A DNA stretch of 54,632 nucleotides from Exiguobacterium sp. AM39-5BH (GCF_003467445.1 NZ_QSGS01000012.1:1-54632), one strand, 5' to 3'; positions 17,096 through 25,943 are shown, counted from the stretch's first letter. Numbers and translations are program-made. Notes: generated by a model not told the origin, from the sequence alone.

Positions 17096-17211
17096 TCCCC
17101 TCTATAATTCTCCTACACGCTTCTTCTATAGGTATGTGAACTCAAAAACATTATACAGAAATTAATTAGAATAATGCTAATGTGAAGCATTTTCATTGTG
17201 TTTTCTTTGTG

Positions 17212-17517
17212 TCATTTCTTTGGCGGGTACGTGCGGAAGGCCGAATTAAGCTGACCACGAATCAAATCGTCACGCTGTTTCGTCGACAAGCGCTTCTCGC
17301 GCTCTTTGATATCTTGAATCCGCCAGCCGTCTTCAAGCTTCGAGGCCACATCAATCAATCGTTCCACGTCATGGAAAGAATATTTACGTGAACCCCCTGT
17401 TGTCCGTTCCGGAAAAACGAGCCCTTTTGATTCATAATAGCGGATTTGCCGCTCCGAAAGTCCTGTCAGTTCAGTGATGACGCCCATCCCGATCACTTTC
17501 TTCGATTTATAGTCCAT
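17212..17517 (-). CDS. tnrA: MerR-family nitrogen regulator TnrA
   Basis: A 101-residue GlnR/TnrA-type regulator. The DNA-binding part (about 8-75) has LSERQIRYYESKGL and SRKYSFHDVERL. The short C-terminus ends GQLNSAFR, the TnrA type of tail that binds feedback-inhibited glutamine synthetase; GlnR has a longer tail. TnrA activates nitrogen-scavenging genes when nitrogen is short. It is divergent from the ammonium transporter, and a perfect TnrA box lies between them. GAGGACGG precedes the ATG. TnrA rather than GlnR is chosen for length, tail and context. Confidence 0.85.
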   Translation of the reverse strand: MDYKSKKVIGMGVITELTGLSERQIRYYESKGLVFPERTTGGSRKYSFHDVERLIDVASKLEDGWRIQDIKEREKRLSTKQRDDLIRGQLNSAFRTYPPKK

Positions 17518-17546
17518 CGCCCGTCCTCCTCTTCATAAAAAAACTA

Positions 17547-17563
17547 TGTCAGATAATCTGACA
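17547..17563. promoter_or_regulatory. TnrA/GlnR box between tnrA and the ammonium transporter
   Basis: TGTCAGATAATCTGACA is a perfect palindrome and matches the consensus TGTNANAWWWTMTNACA at every position. Its centre (17555) lies about 50 bases upstream of the start point expected from a TACACT -10 box (17593-17598) of the transporter gene, the classical activating position for TnrA. It also lies just ahead of tnrA, so autoregulation is possible. Confidence 0.9.
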
Positions 17564-17645
17564 ATTTGCAATCCAAGTTGATTTTTTCGTCTTACACTGA
17601 AAACAACTTTTGAATCATCAATCGGAAAAAAGGAGGAATCGAAAC

Positions 17646-18944
17646 ATGGAAGACATCTTATATTATATGGACACGCTGTTCGTACTCATCGCCGCCTTGC
17701 TCGTTTTGACGATGCAACTCGGGTTCGGGTTGCTCGAGACGGGGACGCTCCGGGCTAAAAACGCCGGACACGTCGCCGTCAAACAAATCATCAGCCTCTC
17801 TGTGGCAGCACTCGCCTTTTGGGCCGTCGGCTTCGGCCTCTCATTCGGGGACGGGACCCGCTGGTTCGGGACGGAAGGTTTCTTCATGAACGGTTCGTTC
17901 ACGAGCCTCGATTGGGCCAACGTCTCGATCGACATCAAATTCTTGTTCCAGTTGTCATTCGTCGCCGTCGCACTCGCCATCGCTTGGGGTGGCTTCGCAG
18001 AGCGGGCTAAACTGTCTGCTTACGTCTTGTTCGGCATCTTCTTCGTCGCCATCCTGTATCCAATCGTCGCCCGCTCGGTATGGGCCGGTGGACTTCTTGG
18101 GACGATGGGCATGCAAGACTTCGCCGGTTCGGCTGTCGTCCACCTTCAAGGCGGGATGGCCGCACTCATGGCAACCATCATCTTGAAACCACGTCGTAAA
18201 ACGGAATCACTCGCCGGTCATAACCACGTCTTGACGGTCGTCGGTGGACTCGTGCTCTGGCTCTGCTGGTTCGGTTTCAACGCCGGATCGACGATGTCGG
18301 TCGCGGACGGCTTCTTCGGTTACGTCGCACTTACGACGATGCTCGCCACGGCTGCCGGTGCGCTCGGCGCTCTCGCCATCGTCATGGTTCACAAGAAAAC
18401 GGCCGACATCCCGACAATCGTCAATGGGGTCCTCGGGGCACTCGTCGCCATCACCGCTGCTTGCGCCTTCGTCGAACCTTGGGCCGCCATCGTCATCGGC
18501 GCGCTCGCTTCGATCGCCACGTACGGTACAAGCATCCTCATGGCAAAATATATCGACGACCCGCTCTGCGCTTTCTCGGTGCACGGTGTCGCCGGTATCA
18601 TCGGGACGCTCGCCCTCGGATTCTTCGCCTCACCTCGTTTGGTCGAGATCACTGGCATCGGTTCGGCCGGCCTCTTCTACGGCGGCGGCTTGACTCAACT
18701 CGGTGTCCAAGCACTCGGTGTCTTGATCGCGATGGTCATCGCCGGTGGCGGTAGCTACGCCTTCTTGAAACTCCTTGACGTCACGATCGGTCTTCGTGTC
18801 ACAGAAGAACAAGAAGATATCGGCCTCGACATCGCCGAGCACGGTGTATCTGCTTACGGTGAAGTCGAGACAGAACCAGAAGCACCGGCACGTCTCCCGA
18901 AAATCCTCGGGTCGAGCGTATCAGTCATGTCACCAAAGAAATAA
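17646..18944 (+). CDS. amtB: Ammonium transporter, Amt/NrgA family
   Basis: A 432-residue ammonium channel with about 11 membrane helices. Family marks are GFGLLETGTLRAKN near the N-terminus and the two pore histidines in VVHLQGG and SVHGVAG. It admits ammonium at low external concentration. AAGGAGG lies 8 bases before the ATG at 17646; the upstream ATG at 17610 has no ribosome site. No glnK/nrgB partner follows; instead a terminator comes at once, unlike B. subtilis nrgAB. The upstream TnrA box predicts induction by nitrogen limitation. Confidence 0.93.
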   Translation: MEDILYYMDTLFVLIAALLVLTMQLGFGLLETGTLRAKNAGHVAVKQIISLSVAALAFWAVGFGLSFGDGTRWFGTEGFFMNGSFTSLDWANVSIDIKFLFQLSFVAVALAIAWGGFAERAKLSAYVLFGIFFVAILYPIVARSVWAGGLLGTMGMQDFAGSAVVHLQGGMAALMATIILKPRRKTESLAGHNHVLTVVGGLVLWLCWFGFNAGSTMSVADGFFGYVALTTMLATAAGALGALAIVMVHKKTADIPTIVNGVLGALVAITAACAFVEPWAAIVIGALASIATYGTSILMAKYIDDPLCAFSVHGVAGIIGTLALGFFASPRLVEITGIGSAGLFYGGGLTQLGVQALGVLIAMVIAGGGSYAFLKLLDVTIGLRVTEEQEDIGLDIAEHGVSAYGEVETEPEAPARLPKILGSSVSVMSPKK

Positions 18945-18954
18945 CGACAACAGT

Positions 18955-18981
18955 CAGGGACACCCAATCCGGGTGTCCCTG
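18955..18981. terminator. Shared terminator between amtB and ecsB
   Basis: An 11-bp perfect stem (CAGGGACACCC with GGGTGTCCCTG) between two convergent genes. The T run is only three bases, so efficiency is uncertain. Confidence 0.6.
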
Positions 18982-18983
18982 TT

Positions 18984-20114
18984 TCATGTCAATCGATTCA
19001 AATAATAACGGACGACCAAATACGCGAGGCCGAGACCGACGAGCGCGTCCCACGTCGCCCCGAACAAGAGCGAGGCGGCGCCAAGGACGAGCAGTTGCGC
19101 GAACAACAACCGCGTCGCCCACCATTTATAGGCGACGAGCCTTTCGGTACGTGTGATCGGCAACCACGACGCCATCGATACCGTGTCGAGCCGTTTAAAT
19201 AATGGGACGAGTTGGAGCGCCGTCAATCCGACGAAGAGCGGGACGACCAGCCCGACGTACCATCCGCCCGAGAGCCACATGACGACGAGCGCGACGGCGG
19301 AAAGCCGCATTACGAGGTCGAGTGAATCGTTCGACCGCATGACCCGGAGTCCGTACACGTAACGGGCGGCATCGGCGCGTTTCAACACCGACCGCTCGAG
19401 CAGGCTCACGATGAACGACCGCTCCCGAACGTCTTCCCGCAGCGCCGGCACATCGACGAACCAACTGACGACCCGGTTGAACTGGGCTTTACTCTTCTCT
19501 TCGAGCACTAGCCAGTCGAGCAGCGGGATGCGCCGGTTCCGTCGCACGTGGAGCAGGACGAACGGGACGAGCGCGGGCACCGGGGTCAATAGCGGTACGC
19601 CGAACACCATGAGGAAGCCACTCGCGAGCGCGCTCGGCACGACGACGTATTTCACGCCTTCCAACTTGGCGAGACGACCCGCGGCTGAAATGAGCACACT
19701 CGTCGCGAGGATGGCCCCGACTTCGACCGACGTGAGCGCTTGCGTCCGAACGAGCAGCGGCAACACGACGAGCATGACGAGGATTGCGCGGACGGCAGCG
19801 AAGACGACGTTGAACAGGCGAACGCCTGTCATGAACGCTCGAATCTCACCGAGTCGCGGCAATAAGAAGACTTGGTCCGCTTCTTGAATCAACGTCCGGG
19901 GACGATGCCCGAGCGGCAGCAGCAACCAAATCAGCGCCACGATCCATTCACTCGGAAAAGTCGGGTCCAAATCCGTCAAAAACTGGTTATACACGAACGC
20001 CCCGTAGATGAGCGTGAAATAAAGTGTGAACAACAACCCGCCGTTCGCGACGTAGCGGCTGTATTTCACGACGTCTTCCACCCAGACGCCAAATCGTTGT
20101 TTGAATACGTTCAT
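18984..20114 (-). CDS. ecsB: ABC transporter membrane protein EcsB
   Basis: A 376-residue integral membrane protein with several hydrophobic helices in two blocks (about 15-60 and 90-165, then 265-376). It is the permease partner of EcsA. In B. subtilis loss of EcsAB impairs secretion, competence and intramembrane proteolysis by RasP; the transported substrate is thought to be peptides. The gene overlaps ecsA by four bases. EcsC, the third gene in Bacillus, is absent here. Confidence 0.88.
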   Translation of the reverse strand: MNVFKQRFGVWVEDVVKYSRYVANGGLLFTLYFTLIYGAFVYNQFLTDLDPTFPSEWIVALIWLLLPLGHRPRTLIQEADQVFLLPRLGEIRAFMTGVRLFNVVFAAVRAILVMLVVLPLLVRTQALTSVEVGAILATSVLISAAGRLAKLEGVKYVVVPSALASGFLMVFGVPLLTPVPALVPFVLLHVRRNRRIPLLDWLVLEEKSKAQFNRVVSWFVDVPALREDVRERSFIVSLLERSVLKRADAARYVYGLRVMRSNDSLDLVMRLSAVALVVMWLSGGWYVGLVVPLFVGLTALQLVPLFKRLDTVSMASWLPITRTERLVAYKWWATRLLFAQLLVLGAASLLFGATWDALVGLGLAYLVVRYYLNRLT

Positions 20115-20848
20115 CGTTTCCGCTCCTCGGCCTCGATTGCTTCGACATAGATGTCATCGAGCGTGGCGTCCGGACGCAGACCGTATGTCTCGCGCAGCTG
20201 CGCGGCCGTGCCGGTCGCGATGACCGATCCTTGGTGCAAGAAGACGAAACGATCGCAGTGGCGCTCGGCCGTCTCTAAAATGTGTGTCGACATCAAGATG
20301 GCGCAATCTTCCTTATACTCGTCAAACAATTGCAATAGTTGACGAATCGCGAGCGGGTCGAGTCCGACGAACGGTTCGTCGACGATGAGGAGCGGTGACT
20401 TCGTCACGAGCGCACAGAGAATCATCGCTTTTTGACGCATCCCTTTCGAAAAGACGGACGGGAACCAGTCAAGTTGCTTCTCCATCCGCATATCTCGTGC
20501 CAATCGCTCGGTGCGACTCGTCAAATCTGCCGCGTCAATGTCATACGCTTTCCCAATCAACGTCAAATGTTCACGCAACGTCAACGTGTCATACAAGATA
20601 GGGGTCTCGGGTATATAACTTATTTTCTTGCGATAATTCTTTTCTGAAGAAATGAGGGTTTGGCTATCGACCTCGATTGAACCCGAAATCGGCTCAAGCA
20701 AGCCTAAAATATGTTTGATCGTTGTCGACTTTCCGGCTCCGTTTAGCCCTATCAGCCCTACAAGCTCACCTTTTCTCACATCAAACGAAATGTCATGTAA
20801 CACTTGTTTACCTATATAACCGCCATTCAAATGGTCGACTTGCAACAT
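20111..20848 (-). CDS. ecsA: ABC transporter ATPase EcsA
   Basis: A 245-residue nucleotide-binding subunit. Walker A GLNGAGKST is at about 34-42, the signature region is FSKGMRQK (a non-LSGGQ form seen in the Ecs group), and Walker B is LLIVDEPFVGLDP. It powers EcsB. GAGGTGG lies 7 bases before the ATG at 20848; the ORF extends further upstream only without a ribosome site. First gene of ecsAB. Confidence 0.92.
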   Translation of the reverse strand: MLQVDHLNGGYIGKQVLHDISFDVRKGELVGLIGLNGAGKSTTIKHILGLLEPISGSIEVDSQTLISSEKNYRKKISYIPETPILYDTLTLREHLTLIGKAYDIDAADLTSRTERLARDMRMEKQLDWFPSVFSKGMRQKAMILCALVTKSPLLIVDEPFVGLDPLAIRQLLQLFDEYKEDCAILMSTHILETAERHCDRFVFLHQGSVIATGTAAQLRETYGLRPDATLDDIYVEAIEAEERKR

Positions 20849-20890
20849 GAAACTTCCACCTCTTATTTTCAACTTTTTTTTGTGATATAC

Positions 20891-20915
20891 GTTTTAAAAG
20901 CTGTCACATGGGAAT
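20891..20915 (+). promoter_or_regulatory. SigB-type promoter of the GlsB-family gene
   Basis: GTTTTA, 13 bases, GGGAAT closely match the general-stress consensus GTTTAA-N12-15-GGGTAT. It lies about 100 bases upstream of a gene family that is often under SigB in Bacillus. Confidence 0.55.
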
Positions 20916-21015
20916 AATCTGAACTGTAAGGCATTTTAAAACTTATTCATTACATCCATTGTTCCATAAAATTGCTAGTGAGAACAATGGACAAAACAGA
21001 AAGGAGAATGTTTTT

Positions 21016-21270
21016 ATGGGTTGGATTATCACTTTAATCGTCGGGGGTATTATCGGTTGGTTAGCAGGTCTTATTTTAGGTAAGGATGTACCAGGTGGCG
21101 TCATCGGTAACATCATTGCTGGTATCATCGGTGCTTGGCTCGGTGGCCTCATCTTCGGAGACTTCGGTCCTTCAGTGGGTGACATCGCGATTATCCCGGC
21201 ACTTCTCGGTGCGATTATCTTGATCTTGATCGTATCGTTCGTAATGAAATCAATGAACCGTAAGCGTTAA
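21016..21270 (+). CDS. GlsB/YeaQ/YmgE-family stress membrane protein
   Basis: An 84-residue very glycine-rich membrane protein of the transglycosylase-associated (YeaQ/YmgE) family, with three hydrophobic segments broken by GWLAG, GGVIGN and GAWLGG motifs typical of this group. These proteins accumulate under stress; their biochemical role is unknown. AAAGGAG lies about 9 bases before the ATG at 21016. Single gene with its own terminator and a SigB-like promoter. Confidence 0.88.
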   Translation: MGWIITLIVGGIIGWLAGLILGKDVPGGVIGNIIAGIIGAWLGGLIFGDFGPSVGDIAIIPALLGAIILILIVSFVMKSMNRKR

Positions 21271-21283
21271 GCTGCGGCTCACG

Positions 21284-21316
21284 AAAACGGGGCCCTCATC
21301 GAGGGTCCCGTTTTTT
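21284..21316. terminator. Bidirectional terminator
   Basis: ACGGGGCCCTC pairs with GAGGGTCCCGT (one G-U pair, loop ATC), with A and T tracts on the two sides, between two convergent genes. Confidence 0.85.
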
Positions 21317-22365
21317 CATGTCAACATAAGATACATGGCCCCATCCCGCTCAATGAACCGTTTCTCGCTTTGTAAGCGCAAGAACGTGAAAATCGACTCG
21401 AGCAACGTCCGGTCGTAGCGCCATTCGAGGCCGAGGTCCGTGTCGACTTTTTCATTTGGCTCACCCAATAGCGCGAGCAGGTCGTCCGGTCGCTTCTGTA
21501 AGTCGATATCAATGCGATCAACTCGACCGTCGCCAAACCGGAGTTCCATTCCCTCATAGCGCCAGACGTCGCCTCGTTCCATCGGTTCGCCAATCTCATC
21601 GAGTATCGCCCGTTCTCGCTTGTTCATCAAGCCTTCAATCGTTTCAATCGAGTGACCGGTTTGCGCCTCGACCTCGATTTCAATCAATTCGGCCCGTTCG
21701 AGGCCGAACTGTCCAGCGACCGTCTCGTCTTGGTCAGGGAGCAAGCCAAACGCCAGTTGCGCATCTTCCGTCAACGTCACGGTCTTGGTGTCGGTCACCG
21801 TTTCCCCATCGACGACAACGACGGCTTTGACATCGTAGCGGCCGGGCATGCGAACTACCTTAACTGCTGACCCCGTTTCATCGATCCGTCCTGCCTGCAC
21901 CCCGTCGATCCAAATATTTGTCAGTGGGACGTCCGCCGAAGCGCGCAACGTCTTCGGCAACAACTCAATCCGATAATCCGCAAAACCGAACCGTCCTTCT
22001 CCTGTATCGACGAGCCGGAACAAGCCGTCCGTTTCCATGCCTTGTGCCCGATCGGATCGGTCCTGAGCCACTTCCGCGATAGCCTCACCGCGAATCGACT
22101 TCTCATCATTCAACCAGTCCATGAAACGGAGTGCATCGGCACGCGTGAGCAATTCCGATTCATATTCGACGTTCTCCTCGAAGAAGCTGACGTCTTCAGT
22201 CAACAAGGCATCCTTGAAGCGGACATGAATCTTGTCGTGGGCGGCAGCCGGCTTATATCCCCATTGATAGAACGCACCGACCGCGAGGCCGATCCCGAGC
22301 GTCACGAGGAGCCAGAGGTAGACGTTCCTTCGCTTTGATGGTTTTTTTGATCGTACATACGCCAT
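21316..22365 (-). CDS. Membrane-anchored extracytoplasmic protein, TcaA-like
   Basis: A 349-residue protein with a basic N-terminus (RSKKPSKRR), one membrane helix (about 15-35) and a long outer part, so anchored with its bulk outside. The middle (about 145-205: IWIDGVQAGRID, VKVVRMPGRYDVKAVV) resembles the beta domains of TcaA/YvbJ-type cell-wall proteins of Bacillota, although there is no N-terminal zinc ribbon. The C-terminal 100 residues look like a separate small domain. Likely envelope-related; specific role unknown. GAGGAAG lies 8 bases before the ATG. Divergent from hit. Confidence 0.65.
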   Translation of the reverse strand: MAYVRSKKPSKRRNVYLWLLVTLGIGLAVGAFYQWGYKPAAAHDKIHVRFKDALLTEDVSFFEENVEYESELLTRADALRFMDWLNDEKSIRGEAIAEVAQDRSDRAQGMETDGLFRLVDTGEGRFGFADYRIELLPKTLRASADVPLTNIWIDGVQAGRIDETGSAVKVVRMPGRYDVKAVVVVDGETVTDTKTVTLTEDAQLAFGLLPDQDETVAGQFGLERAELIEIEVEAQTGHSIETIEGLMNKRERAILDEIGEPMERGDVWRYEGMELRFGDGRVDRIDIDLQKRPDDLLALLGEPNEKVDTDLGLEWRYDRTLLESIFTFLRLQSEKRFIERDGAMYLMLT

Positions 22366-22400
22366 CCGTTTTTCTTCCTCTCTCGTTTGCTGTTGCTACT

Positions 22401-22429
22401 AGTGTAGTCTGAACCGGTTGCCCAGACAA
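22401..22429 (-). promoter_or_regulatory. Promoter of the TcaA-like gene
   Basis: TTGTCT (22424-22429), a 17-base spacer and TACACT (22401-22406) on the minus strand, 36 bases before the start codon. Confidence 0.55.
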
Positions 22430-22498
22430 TCGTTCTTCCGCCTGACTTTCCGTGTTATGATGAGATGAATCAGACATTTGATGAATGGAGGAGTCAGT

Positions 22499-22930
22499 AT
22501 GCACACCGAGGACAACTGTATTTTTTGTAAAATTGTCAACAACGACATCCCTTCCTACAAGGTATATGAGGACGACGCTGTCGTCGCGTTCCTCGATATA
22601 TCACAGGTTACGAAAGGACATACCCTTGTCATCCCGAAACATCACGCCCGTAACATTTATGAATTGCCGACTGACGTCGCTCGTGACGTGTTCCAAGCCG
22701 TGCCCGCAATTGCGAACGCTATTCAAAGGGAAACAGGCGCCATTGGGATGAACGTGTTGTCCAACGCTGAAGCCATCGCGGGGCAGACCGTCTACCATTT
22801 CCATATCCATCTATTGCCACGCTATGGCGCAGACGACGGATTCAGCGCCAAGTGGAAAACGCATCAAGACGATTACTCGTCTGAAGACATGCAAACGATC
22901 GCTACCGGCATCAAAGCAGAGCTATCATAA
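22499..22930 (+). CDS. hit: HIT-family nucleotide hydrolase
   Basis: A 143-residue histidine-triad protein of the HinT group, which hydrolyses nucleotide phosphoramidates. The triad HFHIHLLP is at about 100-107 (His100, His102, His104), and CIFCKI near residues 7-12 is a typical zinc-binding N-terminus. GGAGG lies 8 bases before the ATG at 22499. As in B. subtilis it lies next to ecsA and near scoC and prsA, though the order differs. Confidence 0.94.
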   Translation: MHTEDNCIFCKIVNNDIPSYKVYEDDAVVAFLDISQVTKGHTLVIPKHHARNIYELPTDVARDVFQAVPAIANAIQRETGAIGMNVLSNAEAIAGQTVYHFHIHLLPRYGADDGFSAKWKTHQDDYSSEDMQTIATGIKAELS

Positions 22931-22970
22931 AAAATGGACCGCCGCTCTTTTGAGCGACCGGTCCATTTTT
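22929..22970. terminator. Bidirectional terminator after hit
   Basis: AAAAATGGACCG and CGGTCCATTTTT frame an inner GCTC/GAGC stem, between hit and the convergent small gene. Confidence 0.85.
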
Positions 22971-22982
22971 CGTCTTGCACCC

Positions 22983-23318
22983 TCATGACGAATTGATCGA
23001 ATCGAGATGACGTTTCCGTTCTTCATCGATTTGAGCACGTTCGACTTGAAGTTTTATCGCCTGTTCATATAACTGTTGCCGCGATTTAACAGATTCCGCT
23101 TGTTCGAATTCTTTTCTTAACAAATTTAGACGGGCGTCTATTTCAACGAGTCGCTTTTCGAGCAAAGTTTGTTTGCGTGTCTGTTCATTCTGTTCAGACG
23201 CCTCATATCCCGCCTCGAGTGCTGTCAGTATCGTCTGTGCCCAAGGGTCGTCTCTCAGTCGCTTGGCCGCGTTATATAGGTCTAACATGTCATCAACCCA
23301 ACGCTTCTGCATATTCAC
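22983..23318 (-). CDS. Small coiled-coil protein, unknown function
   Basis: A 111-residue soluble protein rich in Glu, Arg, Lys and Gln, without hydrophobic segments. From about residue 40 to the end it has heptad-like spacing, so probably a long coiled coil. The start is probably GTG at 23318 with AGGAAGGTG seven bases upstream; an ATG two codons later is the alternative. I do not recognise the family. It is convergent with hit and divergent from the following gene. Confidence 0.65.
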   Translation of the reverse strand: MNMQKRWVDDMLDLYNAAKRLRDDPWAQTILTALEAGYEASEQNEQTRKQTLLEKRLVEIDARLNLLRKEFEQAESVKSRQQLYEQAIKLQVERAQIDEERKRHLDSINSS

Positions 23319-23486
23319 TGGAGGTCACCTTCCTTTACCTATAGTTTAAAATAAAATGATTTTTCGGTCAAAATTGAATGTTCTGAAAAATTTTATTTAA
23401 GATATAGGTTTTTAATCTCTCTTTTTTGGTAAAATAATATGAAAAGAATGTATTCTAGTAGCAGTGTGCTCGAGGAGGGGAATGTA

Positions 23487-23843
23487 ATGTCGAATCACCA
23501 TCGTCGTGAATGGGTTGCTTTCGGCTTTGTCGTAGCATTTTTAGGAGTTGCGACTGTTAAAAAAATCGCCCGGGGAACGGCAAATGACGCCGCGGCCAAT
23601 CAGCATCGGGCTTCCACAATCACTACGTTGAAAGAACAATTCCAAAAAGTCGCCAAAAACGCGTCGCAAGTCGCAGCGGCTGGTAAACTACAAGGGAAAG
23701 AATTAACAGATCAAGTGAAAGCCGAAGTCGAACGCTATCAACAAGACATTCAGCCTTCAATCGAGCGAATCCAAGGAAACTTAAACGAGCTTTCGAACAT
23801 ACAGTCAGATGCGACTAAAGCGAAAGCTGAAAAGTCTAATTGA
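23487..23843 (+). CDS. YtxH/YhaH-like small membrane-anchored protein
   Basis: A 118-residue protein: short basic N-terminus, one membrane helix (about 9-25), then an amphipathic helical region rich in Ala, Gln, Lys and Glu (about 45-118). This plan and the place next to scoC fit YhaH of B. subtilis, a YtxH-like stress protein, but sequence similarity is low so no symbol is given. GAGGAGGGG precedes the ATG at 23487; the earlier ATG at 23439 has no ribosome site. Followed by scoC in the same direction, 60 bases downstream. Confidence 0.65.
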   Translation: MSNHHRREWVAFGFVVAFLGVATVKKIARGTANDAAANQHRASTITTLKEQFQKVAKNASQVAAAGKLQGKELTDQVKAEVERYQQDIQPSIERIQGNLNELSNIQSDATKAKAEKSN

Positions 23844-23903
23844 CCAGTCTGTCGTCATCGCCCGTCGTCATTAGTCACATTGTATCGGAAAGGATGGATC
23901 GAC

Positions 23904-24467
23904 ATGGAACACGAAAAAGAATTTACTGGCCCTGAGGCCATGCTCTATAGTCATAAAATCATTCAGCTTAGTAAGGCATTGTGGAAGACGGTCGAGAAAG
24001 ACTGGCAAAATTGGATCAAACCGTTTGATTTGAACATAAACGAGCACCATATTTTATGGATCGCTCACGCCCTTGGCGGTGCCTCGATTTCGGAGATTGC
24101 CAAATACGGGGTCATGCATGTATCGACGGCGTTCAACTTCTCAAAGAAGCTTGAAGACCGTGGCTTGCTTACGTTCTCGAAAAAAGAAACGGACAAACGA
24201 AATACTTACGTCCAGTTGACTCCAGCAGGGGAAACCCTCTTGCTCGAGACGATTCACGCGTTCGATCCTGAAGAGAACGGTGTGTTCCGGGCTTCGCTCC
24301 CACTCCAAGAATTGTACGGGAAGTTCCCGGATTTGACGGACATCACAGCGATTGTGCGCCGTTTATATGGGGATAACTTCATGGACATCTTCGCGGAAAC
24401 ATCAAAAATGATTACGGAAGAAGCTGGCCGTCGTCCTGAAGATGATGAGCTCACTAAAGAAGCTTAA
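23904..24467 (+). CDS. scoC: MarR-family transition-state regulator ScoC (Hpr)
   Basis: A 187-residue regulator with a winged-helix domain (about 35-125; [21 protein letters not shown] and [18 protein letters not shown]). ScoC/Hpr represses extracellular protease genes, the Opp/App oligopeptide permeases and sporulation functions in Bacillus. The sequence follows Hpr over most of its length, including MDIFAE near the end. AAAGGATGG precedes the ATG. It overlaps the convergent yhaI-like gene by 14 bases, with no terminator in between. Confidence 0.92.
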   Translation: MEHEKEFTGPEAMLYSHKIIQLSKALWKTVEKDWQNWIKPFDLNINEHHILWIAHALGGASISEIAKYGVMHVSTAFNFSKKLEDRGLLTFSKKETDKRNTYVQLTPAGETLLLETIHAFDPEENGVFRASLPLQELYGKFPDLTDITAIVRRLYGDNFMDIFAETSKMITEEAGRRPEDDELTKEA

Positions 24468-24798
24468 CTTGCCGATACAACGGTACCGTGACGTCTAATG
24501 CCATCTTTTGATGCACACACGCCTCTAAAATCGCCTTGGCATCTAATTTTGGATGAAGCATGCCAACAAAGTGGACGAGCAATGGTTCAACGGACGATAG
24601 TCCGTATCGCTGTTGCTCGTTTTGTCGTTCCCTTATATCGTCAAGTAGCAAGAAGAATTCTTCGACTTCTCGTTTCGTCAGATTAGCCTTGATGATTTCA
24701 TGCTCGAACGGACGAGCCGACCAATCGATCGCCCCGAGCAACAGTTCCATCTGATACGATAATTGATTGATTTTCTCTTCTAACGACACGTTCTCCAC
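24454..24798 (-). CDS. yhaI: DUF1878 protein, YhaI-like
   Basis: A 114-residue protein of the DUF1878 family (B. subtilis YhaI), function unknown. It is soluble and helical, with [19 protein letters not shown] at the N-terminus and [16 protein letters not shown] toward the end, the family hallmarks. Convergent with scoC, as in B. subtilis. The start is uncertain: GTG at 24798 or the GTG three codons later, which lies nearer to the GGGGTGGAG ribosome site. Confidence 0.78.
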   Translation of the reverse strand: MENVSLEEKINQLSYQMELLLGAIDWSARPFEHEIIKANLTKREVEEFFLLLDDIRERQNEQQRYGLSSVEPLLVHFVGMLHPKLDAKAILEACVHQKMALDVTVPLYRQVKLL

Positions 24799-24873
24799 CC
24801 CATCATTTCACATTCTCTTTCATCATTATACGATACGTTTCTATGCTATGATACTACACAGGTAAGAGAACAG

Positions 24874-24902
24874 CTGTTATCATTAACAAAATGTGGTATA
24901 GT
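24874..24902 (+). promoter_or_regulatory. Promoter of prsA with extended -10
   Basis: An extended -10 TGGTATAGT (hexamer 24897-24902) with a weak -35 CTGTTA (24874-24879) at 17 bases. It lies 38 bases upstream of the prsA start. Confidence 0.45.
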
Positions 24903-24940
24903 CGGATTTAGAAACTTATAGATTTATAGGGGTGGAATAT

Positions 24941-25938
24941 ATGTCAAACGGAATGACAAATGAACCGAACAAACAAAATAAGAAGTTTTCTACAGGCGCC
25001 CTCGTCGGCGCATCGGCAATTGCACTTCTCATCGGTGTCGGTGGCACGTACGCGGCCACGAACGGCGGGTCTTCAGACAATTCTGCAGTCGTTTCCTTTG
25101 AAGGTGGCGAAGTGACGCGCGGCGAAATCACCGAAATGAGCTACGACCGCATGGTTCCTCAACTTGCTTTCCAAGAAACGATGAACGAATTGCTTGAAAA
25201 AGAGTATGGCGACAAAGTCAAGCAAGAAAAAGTCGATGAGGAGTTCAGCAAGACTGAAGAGCAGTTCAATTCGAAAGAAGAGTTCGAACAAGCGATTCAA
25301 CAAGCCGGTATGACGAATACGGATGAATTCAAAGAAGCACTCCGCGGGCAAATGCTCGTCGATGCGGCGAAGTCGGAACTTGTCGAAGTGACAGACAAAG
25401 ACATCGAAGCACAATTCGCGAAAGAAAACGTCGAGGTCAAGGCGAGCCATATCCTCGTCGAGACGGAAGAAGAAGCACAAGCGATCATTAAAGAATTGAA
25501 CGATGGCGGAGACTTCGCAAAAATCGCGAAAGAAAAGTCGACAGACACAGGCTCTGGTGAAAAAGGTGGCGACCTCGGTTATTTCTCAGCCGGCGCATGG
25601 TACCTGAGTTTGAAGCGTATGCGTTCCAAGAAGATGTCGTCGGTAAAGTCTCAGAGCCGGTCCAATCACAATACGGATTCCATGTCATCAAAGTCATGGA
25701 CCGTAAAGAGAAAGACCTCAAGCTAGAAGACGAGAAAGATCGCATCCGTGAAGAATTGGCGAAAGAAAAAGCTGCTTCTGTCGATGCGAACAAGATTTAC
25801 GCCGAGTTAATCAAGAAATATAACGTCGATGTGAAAGATGCGAAAGCATCGACACAGTTCGACGCTGTGAAAGACGCTCTCAAGGCGGAAAAAGAAAATA
25901 CAGAAGAAACACCGGCCGAAGAATCGACCGAGCAATAA
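24941..25938 (+). pseudogene. prsA: Foldase PrsA (parvulin peptidyl-prolyl isomerase), interrupted by one missing base
   Basis: Restored, about 332 residues. It has an N-terminal hydrophobic segment (about 18-40), a flanking helical domain and a central parvulin domain starting at KASHILVETEEEAQ, with GGDLGYFSAG and GFHVIKVMDR; the tail is rich in Lys and Glu. PrsA folds secreted proteins outside the membrane and is essential in B. subtilis. The frame breaks at 25594-25597, inside the parvulin domain, where GYFSAG should run into MVPEFEAYAF; one base is missing. The leader has no lipobox Cys (it reads IGVGGTYAATN), so this form would be a signal-anchored or cleaved protein, not the usual lipoprotein. 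GGGGTGG lies 5 bases before the ATG at 24941. Confidence 0.88.
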
Positions 25939-25943
25939 TAAAT

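Noticed and set aside
17160..17180. PerR/Fur-like A+T-rich stretch upstream of hemE
   Set aside because: Too many mismatches to either consensus to call an operator.
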